Source: Glandiceps talaboti
Lineage: Eukaryota > Hemichordata > Enteropneusta > Spengelidae
Length of the DNA: 64,000 nt
NCBI RefSeq assembly: GCF_964340395.1
Contig: NC_135561.1
Location: 4,423,501 to 4,487,500, forward strand
Direction of reading: 5' to 3'
In this document: positions 1 through 13,670 of the stretch, piece by piece
Position numbering within the stretch: position 1 is the first letter of the stretch
How the letters are laid out: each line of letters begins with the position of its first letter
Position numbers and translations under genes: made by a program
The notes under the pieces: model-generated
Database searches by the model: none
Told to the model about the DNA's origin: nothing
What the model saw: only the letters and a program-made list of their open reading frames with translations

Positions 1-1411
1 CGAGATTAAATGAAATTGTATGGTTTGGTCGTTAATTTGCGTTTGATTTTAAAAGCAGCTGATTTGATGTCAAGGTTGTTTTATCATGATAGTAGTTTTC
101 TTTATTCCGAACTCTCACTGTATCGGCAGCTGTCTGCTTTTACGTGATGAAATCCGTGAATAATCTATCCTTGACCAATGGATTAGTATACATCTTATAT
201 TTTAATCTTCATAGTTAGTAATATACTTGACCTTGGCCATGTCTATACTGCTGTCAGTACACGGAAGAACTACACTATAAACAGATTCTACTGAAGACTT
301 ACCCCAATTCAATAATTCTGACACATATAAGGGGACCTTTCCCTACCCTCTAACACAACAGTGATATCACCTTTTTTCGTTGCAAAACACGTGCTATCAT
401 TTCCCAAATGCTTTGCACTTTAAAAATGGATTGCAAAATTAATTGGACAAAGTACGACCTACGAAAAATGTTACCATTCTTCATTTGTAATAAACGTTTT
501 GGAAATGTTTCCTGTAGATCTAGATAATAAAAATATTATTCATTCATTGGAAATGAAATGTACTTGACGTAGAAATAAAAAGAAGACCTTCACAGTTGTT
601 TCCCAAACATTTTTTCTCATAATAGTTTAAGGCGCGCAAATAATAGACTAATATTTATTATGTATCAGTTTTATTTTGCTTATTAGACTCCCCTGCTTCA
701 ATTTACTATGAAATGGATTTCGAAATAACCTTTGAGAAACAGACATTTTCATGCAAATTTTCTTTAAATGTGAGGAAATATGTAGGATGTCGGTTATTAC
801 AGATTTCAGTTCCATTACCATGTTTTAATTTAGATATATGAGTCAGAAGAATATACCTTTTTGCAATGATTGAACAAAATGTATGATTAATTTCACGTGT
901 CAATTCCAACATGGTGTATATAGCACATTTCAATTTAGATAACACTTTTCTGTTGATTGGAAGACGAGCCTTTCCTACTCAATTTGATTGTGGAAAAGCA
1001 TTCCTTACATTACATTGGTACCGGGTGGTAGTAAACGCATGGGTATAGTTTAGAAAGAGTCTCACCTTATTTTCCACCTTATGTATAGTTACTCAAGCTT
1101 CTTCACAGTGTGTGCACATTTTGAAATGACTACAAAGCCCCTAACCAAAGATTTCATCAAGCACAAGTTAAAGGAAATTGAAGTTTACGTGAATAGTAAG
1201 ATAATAACTATGTACTAACAACATCCATTTATTGAACAACTTTAATCACAATCAATTACACAGATAGAGAAAAGGCATGACATTCCGTGGTATGCATGTT
1301 ACACAGTGAAGTTAAACATGTACACATCATTCTGTGGATAATGTTTGGAAAATGGTGTTTTATGGTGATATATGTTCGTCTATAGTATAGGCCTGCCTGT
1401 TAGTCTATGTC
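1..1411. other. Non-coding AT-rich sequence
   Basis: No convincing gene, repeat array or RNA gene seen; open frames are under 80 codons on both strands. Confidence 0.6.
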
Positions 1412-1760
1412 TACAGCAATGAAAACATTCCTGCTGACCAAAGATTTTGTAAATACTGTATTACACATGATTTGTACTGTATTGAGGATGAGTATCATTT
1501 CTTAGCAATTTGTCCGCTTTACAAGGACCTTCGTAAAGAAATGTTACCAAGGTGGTTTTGTTTAAACCCTTCCTATGATAAGTTCATTTCACTTTTGAAT
1601 TCAGATAATATAACTTATCTAAATAATTTAGCTTCATTTATTTATTTTGCAATGAAAAATAGAGAGGAATTTCCCTCTATGAACTGAAACGTTTGTATTA
1701 CTGTTTGCTCTTTGGGCCTGTGGCCTTATTGTTATGAAATAAACTGATTGATTGATTGAT
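1412..1760 (+). pseudogene. 5'-truncated LINE: polyprotein C-terminus, 3' UTR and (TGAT)n tail
   Basis: The plus-strand frame from about 1412 to the TGA at 1685-1687 reads as the last ~90 residues of a non-LTR retrotransposon polyprotein. It contains a zinc-knuckle-like RFCKYC ... IEDEYHFLAICPLY pattern (C-x2-C, then H-x4-C), followed by YKDLR and a helical tail ending in NREEFPSMN. This IEDEYHFL...CP.Y...LR signature is typical of the post-reverse-transcriptase zinc-binding region of animal LINEs; that is family knowledge. The codon at 1472 that can be read as a start is TTG and is only an internal position, so this is not a small gene. A short GC-rich 3' UTR (TTTGGGCCTGTGGCC) leads to AATAAA at 1738-1743 and four TGAT units ending at 1760, a normal LINE 3' end. 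The reverse transcriptase domain is absent, as expected after 5' truncation. LINE identity is fairly sure; the clade is unresolved. Confidence 0.8.
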
Positions 1761-4700
1761 ATAGCAATATACAATTTATTTTATTTAGAATTTGAATACA
1801 ACAACCTTTTCAATAAACTTATTGACTTCCTTTCAGTATGAAAAGGTAAACTGTGTTTAAGAAAATTAATAATCCCTAGTTCGCAAAACATTGATAGGAA
1901 TTTCATATTCATAGAGCAACAATCACAGGATCCCCAAATCAACATTGAAGAACTATATATGAAACGTGCTGGTTGTAGAATAACAGGACAATCAAACTCT
2001 GAATGTATGCTTACAAATAGTGTCGGAACAAAGCCCTCGGTATTTTAACAAAGACATTTCTGATGGCTAAGAGGAGTAGTTGAAATTGTAGACGTATAGA
2101 CATCTGTGTACATTATCCCTACATCGAGCGCAGCAAAGAACCAGTTTTCTTAGAGTCCCATACTTTTCATGTTTTGATTTAATGACAAAGTCGAGTTTCG
2201 TCAAGGTTTACCGATAGAAAAGCCGACTCCTCTCTAGCGTTGCAACGACATGAGACAATAGTGTCAAATTGTCACAGATTCATTGTAAATAGCCATTAAA
2301 GGCAATGTTTAAACATCCCAATGATGAATGTAATGGAGAAGCTAAGTCGACAATATATTAAGAAGGCCTATCTATACATTTGATGCATTCATGCCGGTGG
2401 TTATGAACACAATATGAAATGTAACATGGGTAGATAGGATATGGAGGCTACTTAAGAATCAATTACGGTAACAAAAGTAACTACACTGATCTGTATCTTG
2501 AAGAGAATGTAAACCGTCATCAATCTTGGAAACGTCGACAAGGCATAACAACAAGATAAGAATGCCCCAACTTATCACAATTACATTATGTATTAAGAGT
2601 CTTTATCCACGGAGGGTGACAAGATGTACGAGGTAACATGCCGAAAGGTTACTGCAATGAGTGGAAGAAGATTTACCTGGTCAGTGGCTTTAATCCCAGA
2701 AATATTTTAAATGGTCAGAAAGTGATCAATAATGCAATATATAAGTATTGATAATTGCCATATGCGCTGTTGCTATTTCAATTTTGGGTAGACGCCAACC
2801 ATAACTTTTAAGTTATTCACAAAAATATAATGCATTGCAGTTGTCTGTATACATACAGACTACATGGTAACAAGGCTAGATTTGGCTTGTATCAAACAAA
2901 AGCTATTCTTATTGCAAAATAGTATACTTATGCGTACCAAATATTACAACTAGAGTAGCCTAAAGTCTTGTTTCTAAATACCTCTCATAGATAATACGAG
3001 TGAACCCATAGGAACAAGTAACCAGATACAATATCGCTAAAATTATTTGTATGCAGGGCATTTATTAAGGGGATAAGGGAAGAAATATCGTATTTCATTC
3101 CATAGATTTGATAATATAAAACATGTAACAAGAGTCACTTTCCATAGCGAACGTCTCAAACGTGCACACAGACATCAGTAATTCATAAGGTGATTAATGA
3201 ATTATGTATATATAATGCTGACATTACACAATTTGCCATGTAGCTATTCATCTTGCTAGGTAAAAGTCTCAACCCTCAAATATGAAATGTAGATAAAGAT
3301 ATATGAAGCCAGGTCACCTCTCCTATACTACTATTCGCATAGGGACAGATATGCTTATAGTTATATTACTTCTAGTCAAAACAAGTCACGGCCCTGTCTT
3401 GGCGTATAGGTTTATTCCAGTGCGCCAATTCATCTGAAATAATATGACATTCTCATTGACGTCACTTCATTCAATTTGTGATAAACCTGTTTAGTGACAT
3501 TGAAGGCCAACATCCCGAGAGATGTATACTTCTTGAAATGACATATGTATTGCTATCAGAAATACAATTCATTTAGATTATTGCATTAAGGTTCATACCA
3601 ATTTGTTATATGGCTTTAAACTTGCTGAATATTGGGTTTTATACCATAGGCTTTGTTGTACACAGCTAGCAATCCACAGATAGATTACAGGATGTGCCTT
3701 TTAACAGCCCCTGTACAAATCCTGTAACAGGGTTAGTGAATCAATTCATCAGATGGCTATCCACAGCAATATTGTATATATGGTAATGTAGTGACAACTC
3801 AGTTGACAGGCCTGTGGCTACAACACTGTTACAACCCTGAGCCATCTTCGCTGACATATACCTGCATAGCATGAATGATACAGGTTCTGCAGAGTATCTG
3901 TTACCGTTCGAAAATGTATTGGTATGTATTGTTTTGTAGGTTGATAAGGTCTTTTGACTAAGGTTTTGTTAATAGTAAGTGGAACTGTTGTCTAAGAATC
4001 AAAGCGTTCACATTCCCACGCAATGTTAAAACATGTATCACACAATTTCAAAGAAACTGTTATTCTTATGTGGTCGTTGGTCTTCGTGTAAAGATGCAAA
4101 GGACAAAGTAGAAAAATGAAATAAGAAAATATTAGTTCTCCAAAATATCAGTAAATGTTGTATGGATAGCCACCTTTTGACTGGAAAACAACTGTGAAGC
4201 ATGTTCTGTTCGTGTTTGATGAATATTTAGCAAATCAGATGCACATGACAAATAGCGATTGACTTAAACATAGATTGAAGATTACTTCATTCTGAGTTAC
4301 TTCATACACACGGAGCGGATATAGGCGCATACTTAGCTGTTAAACAGGCATATTCTGTTAGCGGTAGTATTAGGCGTGGCAGTCACTATGATTATCGTAG
4401 CGGGGTGATATGTCGAGACAAGTAATAGTGAATGTCGGTTTTCAAAAAAATAACAATGTCATAATGTGCCATATTCATGCAGTTATAAGTGATAGAAACC
4501 CACATTTAAAAACGTGTATTGCTGAAGTACAACAGCTCGGTTATTAACATGCAGCGACTACAGGGCGTACCTATTTACGTGGTTAATGCAGTAATGACCG
4601 GAAAAAGAACTGCTTTGTAAACCTATGTGTTTGCATCTCCCATTTGACAAATAATTTACTAAAGTAAGGGATGTATCAACATACACGATGATGAGATAAT

Positions 4701-4831
4701 ACTTGTTTGCATAGTAATCGAATTAATGTTTCCGATTGCTTGGAGTAAACGTTTGTCAAGTCTATATATACGTTTGGTTTGTTACATTTAGCCTGTTTAT
4801 AATGCAAAATGAAAGCATTGGTAGTGAATGA
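1761..4831. other. Non-coding AT-rich sequence
   Basis: No open frame long enough to note and no repeat array; nothing recognised. Confidence 0.6.
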
Positions 4832-4917
4832 GTATGTATGTATGTATGTATGTATGTATGTATGTATGTATGTATGTATGTATGTATGTATGTATGTATG
4901 TATGTATGTATGTATGT
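4832..4917. repeat. (TATG)n microsatellite
   Basis: About 21 tandem GTAT/TATG units. On the minus strand this reads as a HTYI peptide repeat, which is not a gene. Confidence 0.97.
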
Positions 4918-5570
4918 GCATTAGAACTACTACATGAAATCCAATTTACAGTATATGATGGTTATTTGAAAGCTTAACCCAAATTTAACCATATAAAACT
5001 AATAAGGTAGTGTGTAATTACGTCTATGCAATAAAAGAATTACAGAGCAGACCTCATTTCACACTATCTGCAGGCTAAGTTCAAGTAATATCCTGATGCT
5101 TGAAACAGCCATAAGAATGTACCTACACTACAAAAACATTTGTAAAGTCCCTCAAGACTGTAAGATCATACATATATAATTTTTAATGAATTGTTATATA
5201 TTGGCTTTGCACTTGGTTTGTCTAGATTTAATATATTGTGTTGGCGAAAAGGAAATGAGAACCCGGCCCTTACAGCTACTTAATAAATATATACATATAA
5301 GCCGAAAAACTTTAGACATTAAAAGTCAAATCAAATGTCTTGATCTCTCCGAAACCCAGCGTGTTGCCTACTATGCACCAGTAGTAGTAATTTGACAAAT
5401 TTCAAGAAAAGCCCCATATCTAGATTACTTACATATGGTATTGATATACCGATAGAGGAAACGACGGAATAGTTCTATTGTAGTTAGAATGTTAAAAGTA
5501 CATTGGCTATATCATAATGAAAAGAAACACAAGGTTAATAAGTAAATTATATAAAATTGAGTCGAACTCA

Positions 5571-5743
5571 CGACAAATAAGTGAACTTGGCTGTTTCAGC
5601 AGGAGACATTTAGTATAAATTTGGCTATGGTTATTTTGTTTTTCTTATATATATATATATATATCTGGTATTGCAATGGAGCACCATAGCCAAATTTACA
5701 CTAAATGTCTCTTGCTGAAACAGCCAAGTTCACTAATTTGTTG
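5571..5743. repeat. Foldback element with 50-bp inverted arms
   Basis: The left arm 5581-5630 (begins GTGAACTTGGCTGTTTCAGC) and right arm 5684-5733 are inverted copies with 48 of 50 positions matching. The similarity weakens but continues to about 5571 and 5743. The 53-bp spacer contains a (TA)n run (5647-5664). This is the structure of a miniature foldback element (MITE) or a snap-back insertion. No transposase and no clear target-site duplication are visible. Confidence 0.85.
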
Positions 5744-6102
5744 AATAAAAAAGCTCGGCTCACAAAGACAATACAACATTCTTCAGGTTTTAAAACGTTC
5801 TTGACGATTATCTTCAGTTGCACTTTTAATTTATTAACCCTTTATATATATTAACCCTTATTAACCCTTTATATAGCATGTGCAATTTTGATGAAATTAG
5901 AGAGAATATAACTATTAAACATACAACAAATCAAACTGATATAAATTGTTTTCATTTCGGGCAAATCTAACAAAATCCCTAGACATTAGTCTATATTTGA
6001 GCATTTTCGAGGCACGCGCCGACACAGAGTAAGTAGCATAATCGATGGAAAAGAGGCTTATACTGGATTTTAACAAGAACTTGTAAACAGTTTACAACAC
6101 TT

Positions 6103-6170
6103 GTATGTATGTATGTATGTATGTATGTATGTATGTATGTATGTATGTATGTATGTATGTATGTATGTAG
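6103..6170. repeat. (TATG)n microsatellite
   Basis: About 17 tandem GTAT units. The apparent minus-strand frame over 5991-6230 is a by-product of the repeat. Confidence 0.97.
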
Positions 6171-8824
6171 TCTACATCTACTGAGACCTCGCCCATCTCT
6201 CCAAAGAATATCAATGCAAGCGTAGTACATTCATTAATCTAATGACAAATAATGCATTATCCTCCTTAAAGATTTGTTTTAACTGTAAATGAATTATATT
6301 ACGACAATTGCAATGTTATTTTACGAAGCTTATATATTAAACATGCATAGTGTGTGGAGACCACATGGACATAATTATAACCTCTGTGATTTCAAATTGC
6401 CAATTCTACGGGAAAAGAAAGCATATATCTAGTTTCAATTAAAATACACTGAATTGCTCTCGTTGTCAAATTTAAGGAAAACACGTCGTCCATAAGATAT
6501 GTTTAATTAGATATAGGTTCAAAACTAAATAAATATATTTACAAAAGATATGAGATGGGTATCAGAGAATGGTTTGTTGAGAGATAGAGAAATAACTGTT
6601 CACGTGTTTGTATTGAATTGTGTTTAATCGTATACAATAGCTATACTATACTAATGGCTTTCCGTGACCAGTAAAATATTATACGGACATGAATATTTAT
6701 ATCGTGGAGAAGTTGATGCATTTATTTCAATCCACACTGATGCATAAATCCTACAAATAATTTTGCACGTTTCGACGTCTCATACGTTTGTATCATTTGG
6801 AATTTGAAAGTTATTCTTAATTGGTATTGTAAAGTACCCTAGTACGTTTCCGTTCTTTTGAACTGCGTTGAATTTCTTGCCTTGGAAATAAGAAGCGAGG
6901 TTTATATTCGTACAAATGCACTTATAAATGATCTAAAATTGTAAGCACAACACAAAAATGGCTGATTTAACTAGCTCGTTAAGAACCATAGCTATGTACA
7001 AAGATGCCGCTTTTTACAAAATAGGTACATCTAAGTAGACCATGAACAACAACGAAAGAACACACATACACAGACACAGAAACATACAAGATACCAAAAC
7101 AAACAAAACTAGTATACGAACAAAATAAAACAAATGAGCAAACAAACATTGAAAGATGACATATACTGGCTGGCATTCTTATTCTGTAGGAATGTCGATA
7201 TTGAAAGCGTATTGTTAATGTTGATTTTAGGTACATTTAGGTACATTTTAGAGCTCGAGCTCTGATATCTCTTCTAAAGATAATTGTCTTTATAATATAT
7301 ATTATTTATATGGAAGTTCCTTTGTTTATTGAATCTTGCACAATTACCTGTGGCGAGCTGTCAGAAATCCTTCATTAATATTACCACACCTGTCGCTGAG
7401 CTTAGTCATTCGTTTTACATTACATCCCAGCTACATACATACATAACACAGGATCACAGGGTAATTGCATTTACACGTGATACGAGAAATAGTATTTCAT
7501 TTGCAATAACACAATTGTAGTAATGATTGGAATTTTGTTGTCAATTAACTTCATGTTTGTGGGTAATGTCACCAAATACATTCATAGTAAATCAATCATA
7601 GTAAATGGATTTGTAAGAGTGATGAACATCTAGTAACTTCATTTCTACGTCAAAGAGGTTACATACATTTATAGATGTCCTTCAAAATAAGATACAATCA
7701 TGTATATCAAGCACATGACTATGCATACACCCAAACAAGTATATTATACACTGCTATGAGGACACTAGAAGGCATTTATTACCACGGGAGTTGTTATGTA
7801 GCAACTATTTCCCCAGGCTGAAAGCAGAGTAAAGTCACTTTCTCAGGGACATGTCTTACCTATAGTCAAAACACATTCCCGATAAGACTTCCGTGCTACA
7901 TGAATATTGCCCTTGGGAAAATAGAAAGCAACTAATATGCAAATTGAGGTTAGGATGGTCATAGTCCATACCACGTGATACGATCTAAACCAATCACTGA
8001 AGGCTAAATATTTTTATAATGACGTTAATTTATTCGCACTTATTCATCTGGTGAATTCATCTGAAGCACATCACAATATAATATTCATTGATATCAAATA
8101 TACGTACGTTCTACATGTACTTTTCAACATTCAATGAAACTCATAAATGTATCGACTGAAAACTTGAAATACAATCTTATTTCTGTTTTGACGTAAGCAA
8201 GATTAATAGGATATCAATGCCTGCATCGAAAAACCTCAATGTGTTTTCTGATCACATATACAATACAATGAACAACTCGTACATTTGTCACCGTGTGTAC
8301 ATTTCCTTGCACTTACATAGACTTAACACTTAATACACGGATTTAACATTACACATACTATAATCTATCGGGTTTGAACGTGTTGGTAAATAGTATGTTA
8401 TATTGTAAAACGTCAGAAATGGAGGAGAAAACAGCGCATTTGTAGGCTATTCTTTAATTATCTGTCAATGTTTTGTAATACTTTATATTGTAAAGGTGTT
8501 CTAGAAATATAACCTAGCGGTGTGTATATGGTTATAATAATTCCTGCTCACACTTTTGAGTGCATTAAGACGTCATATACAGTTAACAAGTTACCAATAT
8601 ATTAGTACCTGAAATTATCATTTGAAAGAATATGTATTTAGTAGACTAAAGCACTTTTAAAACGACACCTACTCTTAAACTAGTCATATTTCAGCTTAGG
8701 TGTTAGCAGCATACATCACAAGGGTGACACTAACATGTACTGTTACTGTACTGCGCTTTTTTACTTGACTATGAATGCCAAATGTACTATGTCTCTAAAC
8801 GTCTGAGGCTTGCACACGTACACA

Positions 8825-8827
<3 letters not shown>

Positions 8828-8869
<42 letters not shown>
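8828..8869. repeat. (CA)n microsatellite
   Basis: About 21 CA units, preceded by an imperfect CACACGTACACACAAA lead-in. Confidence 0.96.
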
Positions 8870-8870
<1 letters not shown>

Positions 8871-9969
8871 ATTTCACGTACTATAATAATTCAAAACGTG
8901 GAGTTGGCAAATAGTTAGACACTATTGATGTATAGACAATACATATACATAACACATACCGTTGATTACCTTGTGTTCGACACATGGTTTACAGTTGTGT
9001 CAGTAAGAATGTAGTTCAATATTATTTTATTATATCAGTGCAAATACTGAATTCGACTTGTACCTACTGTTTATTGATCGACTTAAAAGGGTGAGTGCTA
9101 ATTGATGACTATGAACACTACATACGTTTCTACCCTTTGCAATTCATTAAACAATTTACCAGAGGACTTTGAGCAAAGAGAAGTTTTTGTTAAAACAATT
9201 ATGACACCGACAGAATTTTGGTACTATGTGACAATGGTAAACCCACTCAATGCAAAGGATTATGTATGACAAATATATTAATATTTTTCAATCTACGAGT
9301 TTGTTAACATGGAGGACGAGATTCTGTCGGGGTAATAATAGAATCATAAAAGAGGCGTTAGAATATTCTAAAGATCCATTAACCATCCATGGCGAGGCAT
9401 ATGTTAACACAGCCACATTCCAAGGGTTTGCTTCCATTTCAAAACATATAATTTAGATTTGAGAGAAACCCGTTCATAATTATTACTTTCATTACGATTT
9501 TAGCATATGGGTGGTTATTTCATGGCAACCTAACATTTTGTACAAATATTCTGACCATATGTGTTATGCTACATCAGCTGAAACACACCATTCGAGATCT
9601 AAAAGAAGGAAACTATATATCCACTTGTATCATAAACATATGCAGCCAAACACTGACACAAATAGATGAATGTTATTGGAATTATGGTCGCATTCGCTAG
9701 AGAGTCCCCCCTTTACAAAAGAAACTATATCTAGCTTTGGCATTAGGTATTGCTCCTGTAATCATTTATTAAAATTTTCCGATTTAAATAAAGAGGAGAA
9801 GATGCATACTTGGTAACCTCACATTTATACATTATTAGCCTTCTGTTTGCGGTAAATTATACTGGTATGGGTTCTCGATCCTTATTTCATACCAGAACAA
9901 ATTGCATGTTGATGATTGCTCTATTGAATATGGTAAGGTACTAACCGAAATGAACCCGAATTGAGTGTT

Positions 9970-10205
9970 AAGGTCTTCCTCACCACAGAATGGTCGTCTT
10001 TAGGGTCTTGAAAAAAAGTTGTGCGATTCATGTAAATCGTACTAACTGCTGTCTTCTATCTCAAGCCACTTGCTGAACAACCTGTAAACAGTTGATGATA
10101 CACGTGATATTAGAATGAATGATAGTGTATTCACAAAACTAGCCAATGATTGAGCTGCATAATATTATAATAACATTTGACTAATCAAAGTGTGCGTGTT
10201 GTCAC
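9970..10205 (+). repeat. Diverged dispersed repeat, copy A
   Basis: Shares an ordered series of blocks with 40160-40455: CTTCCTC, TCTATCT, AACCTGT..A.AGTT.ATG.TACAC, ATTGAGCTGCATA-like / ATTGGGCTACATA, and a final GCGTGTT / GCATGTT. The blocks keep the same order and similar spacing in the same orientation. The family is unknown, with no coding frame in common. Confidence 0.5.
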
Positions 10206-12762
10206 CATGTTACTGTAATCAACACTACCCCAGTGGTCGCAGTTTATAGGGAGAAATATAAGAATTGATACATTAATATACGTATACAGGAGTACTTTCA
10301 TTAACTACACAGATGATATAAGTGCACGTTTATAGACATGAAATGATCGTTATTAAAGAAGATACAGCAGTAATGTGAAATATCCTCCTGTGGAAACAAT
10401 GTCTACGAGTAACAATGTTCCTCTTTTGGCATGAACGTCATACACTAATCATTGTATGACACCTTTTAGATAATACGGTAATATCATCGCTATTAACTAT
10501 CCAAGGCCTTTTAAATAATCTAGGCGACCAAGTAGGCAGTAGGTTATAGTTATATACAGTAATGGAGGGACAATGGAGGTGATCCACTACCTAAGGTAAA
10601 ACTTTCGAGTACAGAAAAGATAAGATAATTGGATTGTATTGTGAAGATAAGATCATCGGCAATAGGGCTATGAATGCATCAATGCACAAGCTTCAATATT
10701 CTGTACTCGACATTTTACGAATGTCCATAACCGTTTGCAAAGATACACAATTCAATTGAGAAATTAAAATCACACTACAGAATTGCACATCTATGTGTTG
10801 TCTGACAATGACGTCATACTAAAGCAGATATAACACTTGAGTTAGCATTAGTCATAGACGTAATTGTATATATATATATATAAACATTCGATATGATAAT
10901 ATCAGCATGCATGAACAGATTGAATCTGATTGTTCCTCAAATATCCTAGTTTTGGCGACACGTTCAATGGCTATTTGTAAATTCTAATTGCTTCCATAAA
11001 TGAATGCATAGATAATCTGTACGATCTCACATCAGAGGTGATGCTGATCTACTGAAATAGCCTCCAGATGTGAACAGAATCAATTTTCCATGTATAGCAA
11101 GGAAGATTATGATAGCATATAACATCTGAAAACATAGATATGGTGATTGTATCCCCAGGGAAATGTAACACAGAACAGCATGAAAGGAACGCAACGAGAT
11201 AATAATACTGAACAAGAAGTGATCTGTCGAAAGCCACAATAATGCTTCACATGATAGTAAATGTTTCTTGGACTGAAACAACAGCAACACCATAAATTCT
11301 AATGATATTTGCTTCACACCTTCCCCTATTAAAAGAACCGATTTGGTTTAGAGAAACATATAGTACATATCAATGTTTCACAGGGAAATCTCCCATATTT
11401 ATTAGTCTACCATCTGATAAGATGATATTGAATGCAGTAACAACATAATTGGAGATTCTGAAAACTGACATTGCAGAACTTTACTGTTTTAGATGACCTG
11501 AAACAGATATTGGATGGTAATCATTCCGCTCGTCGACGGTATGACGCCAATATATTTAATTTCTACTCGTGTAACAGAATCCTTTCCATATTTTGGTAAA
11601 TTATTAATTCGATAGGTTTAACAAAAAATGATGCGTTTGCTAAACCTAACCAATTGTATTCTGTAACAATATGAACACAGACTATAATTGTAAACTATTT
11701 TACATTCCGTATTTTTTAAAAAGTCAATTTGTATGAACTGACTCTGACTATTGTTAGCTACAAAACACACTGTCATGTAAAAGTGATGGTAACGTAGAAT
11801 ACACAACGAAGACGTTAGTGTTTATACATATTTGATGTTTTCATTTTCTTTCGAACTGCCAGCAATCATATATCCTTACTTGTCTTCTGCCTTCAAACCT
11901 CAAAAAATGCATAACAAATGATGTAAACTACCCTGTTCTGTCCTTTTGCAGGAGACACATGAGATAAAACTGGCCACAATACCGAGCCATTCATAGTCTT
12001 AGTAAGCCGATTAGTGTATTCGTGTTGTTGAGTTTACGACATTGACTTCTTGGATTATATTACAAATAAGACGATGGTACAATAGCAAGTCCATCTTGGT
12101 TGACATATTTTGGTACTAATTACGTGGCTTATGAAACGGAATCTTTTAGCCATGATAAAAGTTCCTGTCCATAGATTGGTCAAAACCAACTTTCCACTCT
12201 AAGGATAAAGCAAGCATTAGGAACTCGTAGGAACTTGATTTGGAGTTTTAAAGCTTACTATTGGGTTTCAAAGCAATCCTTTCCTTTCAGGGACAGCAAT
12301 AAGTAAAGGTTCAAAAGAGAAGAATATCATATGGTTTCTTGACGCCAGTCAACCACACGATATCCTAAGAAAAAAATTATATCACGACATTAACATAAAT
12401 GATAGACTTGGAGGGTTTAAGTTTGACATATAAAAACGTAAGATGCCTAGGTAATTAGTATAAGTATCTAGGTCTGTATAATACGCTTGTAGAGGAAAAT
12501 AAAAATTATAACATCCATTGATTGGGCTAATGAAAATGTATTTTTGGACAAACGTATAAGTGAAATTGGAATGAATTTTAAAACCAACAAACACTAACTG
12601 GAAAAAATACTCCTAATGCTTAGAACCCGAATAGTATCTATGTCATATCTTATACGTAACCATAGTAATGATAACTCGTTATATCAGTTTGAAGGTTGCC
12701 ATGCCATGCAGATGTAAAAATAAACATGTAAGAATAATCATCATAATATATAGGATAGAACC

Positions 12763-13200
12763 TGTAATTTTTGTTCAGGATCAGAAATTGAAGATGAGAA
12801 ACACTTTCTTTTTGATTGCTGTCTGTATAATTCTTTAAGAGATACCTTATTTAGTAGAGTGTGTGCTTTATACCCAGATTTCAGTGCTTTTCAAATTATC
12901 GATAAGATTGAACTATTGATGATCAAAACACCTGACCTGTTGGCAAACTTTATCTTTGATGCTTATAATAAGAGAAAGGAGAAAATGTATAATTTGTAAG
13001 ATATACTCCTCACACTTGAAAAAAAAATGTTTCTTTCTTTATGTATTTATTTATTTATTTTGCAAAAATTGGATTTGTGTCTTATAAGCCCAAGGGGCTG
13101 GATGTGGCAAGTGTTATGAACAATTGTATCAGATCATATAAACAAATGTATACTTTAAGTCCACATAGGACACGTTAATAAATAAAATACTACTACTATA
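12763..13200 (+). pseudogene. 5'-truncated LINE: zinc-knuckle C-terminus, 3' UTR and (TAC)n tail
   Basis: The frame 12763-12999 (79 codons including TAA) starts CNFC, continues SEIEDEKHFLFDCCLY and NSLRD, and ends KRKEKMYNL. The C-x2-C ... H-x4-C spacing, the IEDE.HFLF.C..Y motif and the following LR match the same LINE C-terminal region seen at 1.4 kb, but the two copies are different families at the residue level. Upstream, the expected in-frame sequence is broken by a TAG just before the first cysteine and by frame changes, so this is a relic. Downstream lies a short 3' UTR with CCCAAGGGGCTGG, similar in layout to the 1.4-kb copy, then overlapping AATAAA signals at 13177-13186 and a TACTACTACTATA tail ending near 13200. 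No reverse transcriptase is detectable upstream. Confidence is good for a LINE fragment and low for exact limits. Confidence 0.75.
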
Positions 13201-13354
13201 GGAAGTCTAGAAACCTTAAAAGATACTCCAGATAGACTTGAAAGTATATTATGTGGTTACTTGGGGTAAAGTGTTCCATCCGATACTCAGTAATGATGAG
13301 TCTATTATTCTTGAATAAGGGTAACTGCTAGTATTCGTAATGATCAAGAGTAAT

Positions 13355-13448
13355 TGCAAAATATGCTATGTGTTGGGTCACCAACGTAAAATATTTGCGC
13401 TGTGTTATATCACCAACGTAAAATATTCACTCTGTGTTCGATCAACCT
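13355..13448 (+). repeat. 32-bp tandem repeat, about three copies
   Basis: Units with core CACCAACGTAAAATATT begin at 13379 and 13411 (32-bp period), with a degenerate copy before and the start of another after (GATCAACCTG). Confidence 0.8.
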
Positions 13449-13459
13449 GTATATATTTA

Positions 13460-13670
13460 CACCAATGTTATGTTTCTTTGTATTTTCCTTCATTTTTATA
13501 CATTATCTTTTTAATGATGCATGTGTCATTTAAGAGTGTACTCCGCATCGATTTACTGTGTTCCCCAGCTTTGATGCATACTCTAAAAGGCGTAGAGGTA
13601 GCTAGTGATCCTTTGTAAAGTATCATTCCACTGACTAATTGGTATCGATCCCAGAACACACACAATCACA
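13460..13670 (+). repeat. Diverged dispersed repeat, copy A
   Basis: Matches 44025-44235 in order: TTATCTTT(TT)AATGATGCATGT, CTTTGATGCATAC / CTTTCATGTACAA, ATCCTTTGTAAAGTATCATTC, TGGTATCGATCCC / TTGTATCAACCCC and AATCACAGAAAG. It carries no shared intact reading frame. The family is unknown. Confidence 0.55.

Larger units (their letters stand above)
6171..12762. other. Non-coding AT-rich sequence
   Basis: Apart from the (CA)n tract and dispersed repeat copy A listed separately, only short frames occur, the longest being 96 codons on the minus strand at 11027-11317 (hydrophobic, unrecognised). Confidence 0.55.

Noticed and set aside
1-26. Similarity of the window start to 24039-24064 (GATTAAATG.(A/T)ATTGTATGGTTT)
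   Set aside because: 23 of 26 matches, but the similarity fades quickly and the upstream part is outside the window; not enough to define a repeat.
1472-1687. 71-codon small protein
   Set aside because: It starts at TTG inside a longer LINE-derived frame; it is a retrotransposon fragment, not a gene.
5834-5876. Three TTAACCCTT motifs resembling the telomeric C-strand TAACCC
   Set aside because: They are spaced by AT-rich sequence, not tandem hexamers; more likely a small local duplication.
11027-11317. Hydrophobic minus-strand frame with MAFDR in the alternate phase, suggestive of a GPCR intracellular motif
   Set aside because: Only five residues resemble the motif, the hydrophobicity lies in a different phase, and no other transmembrane segments follow.
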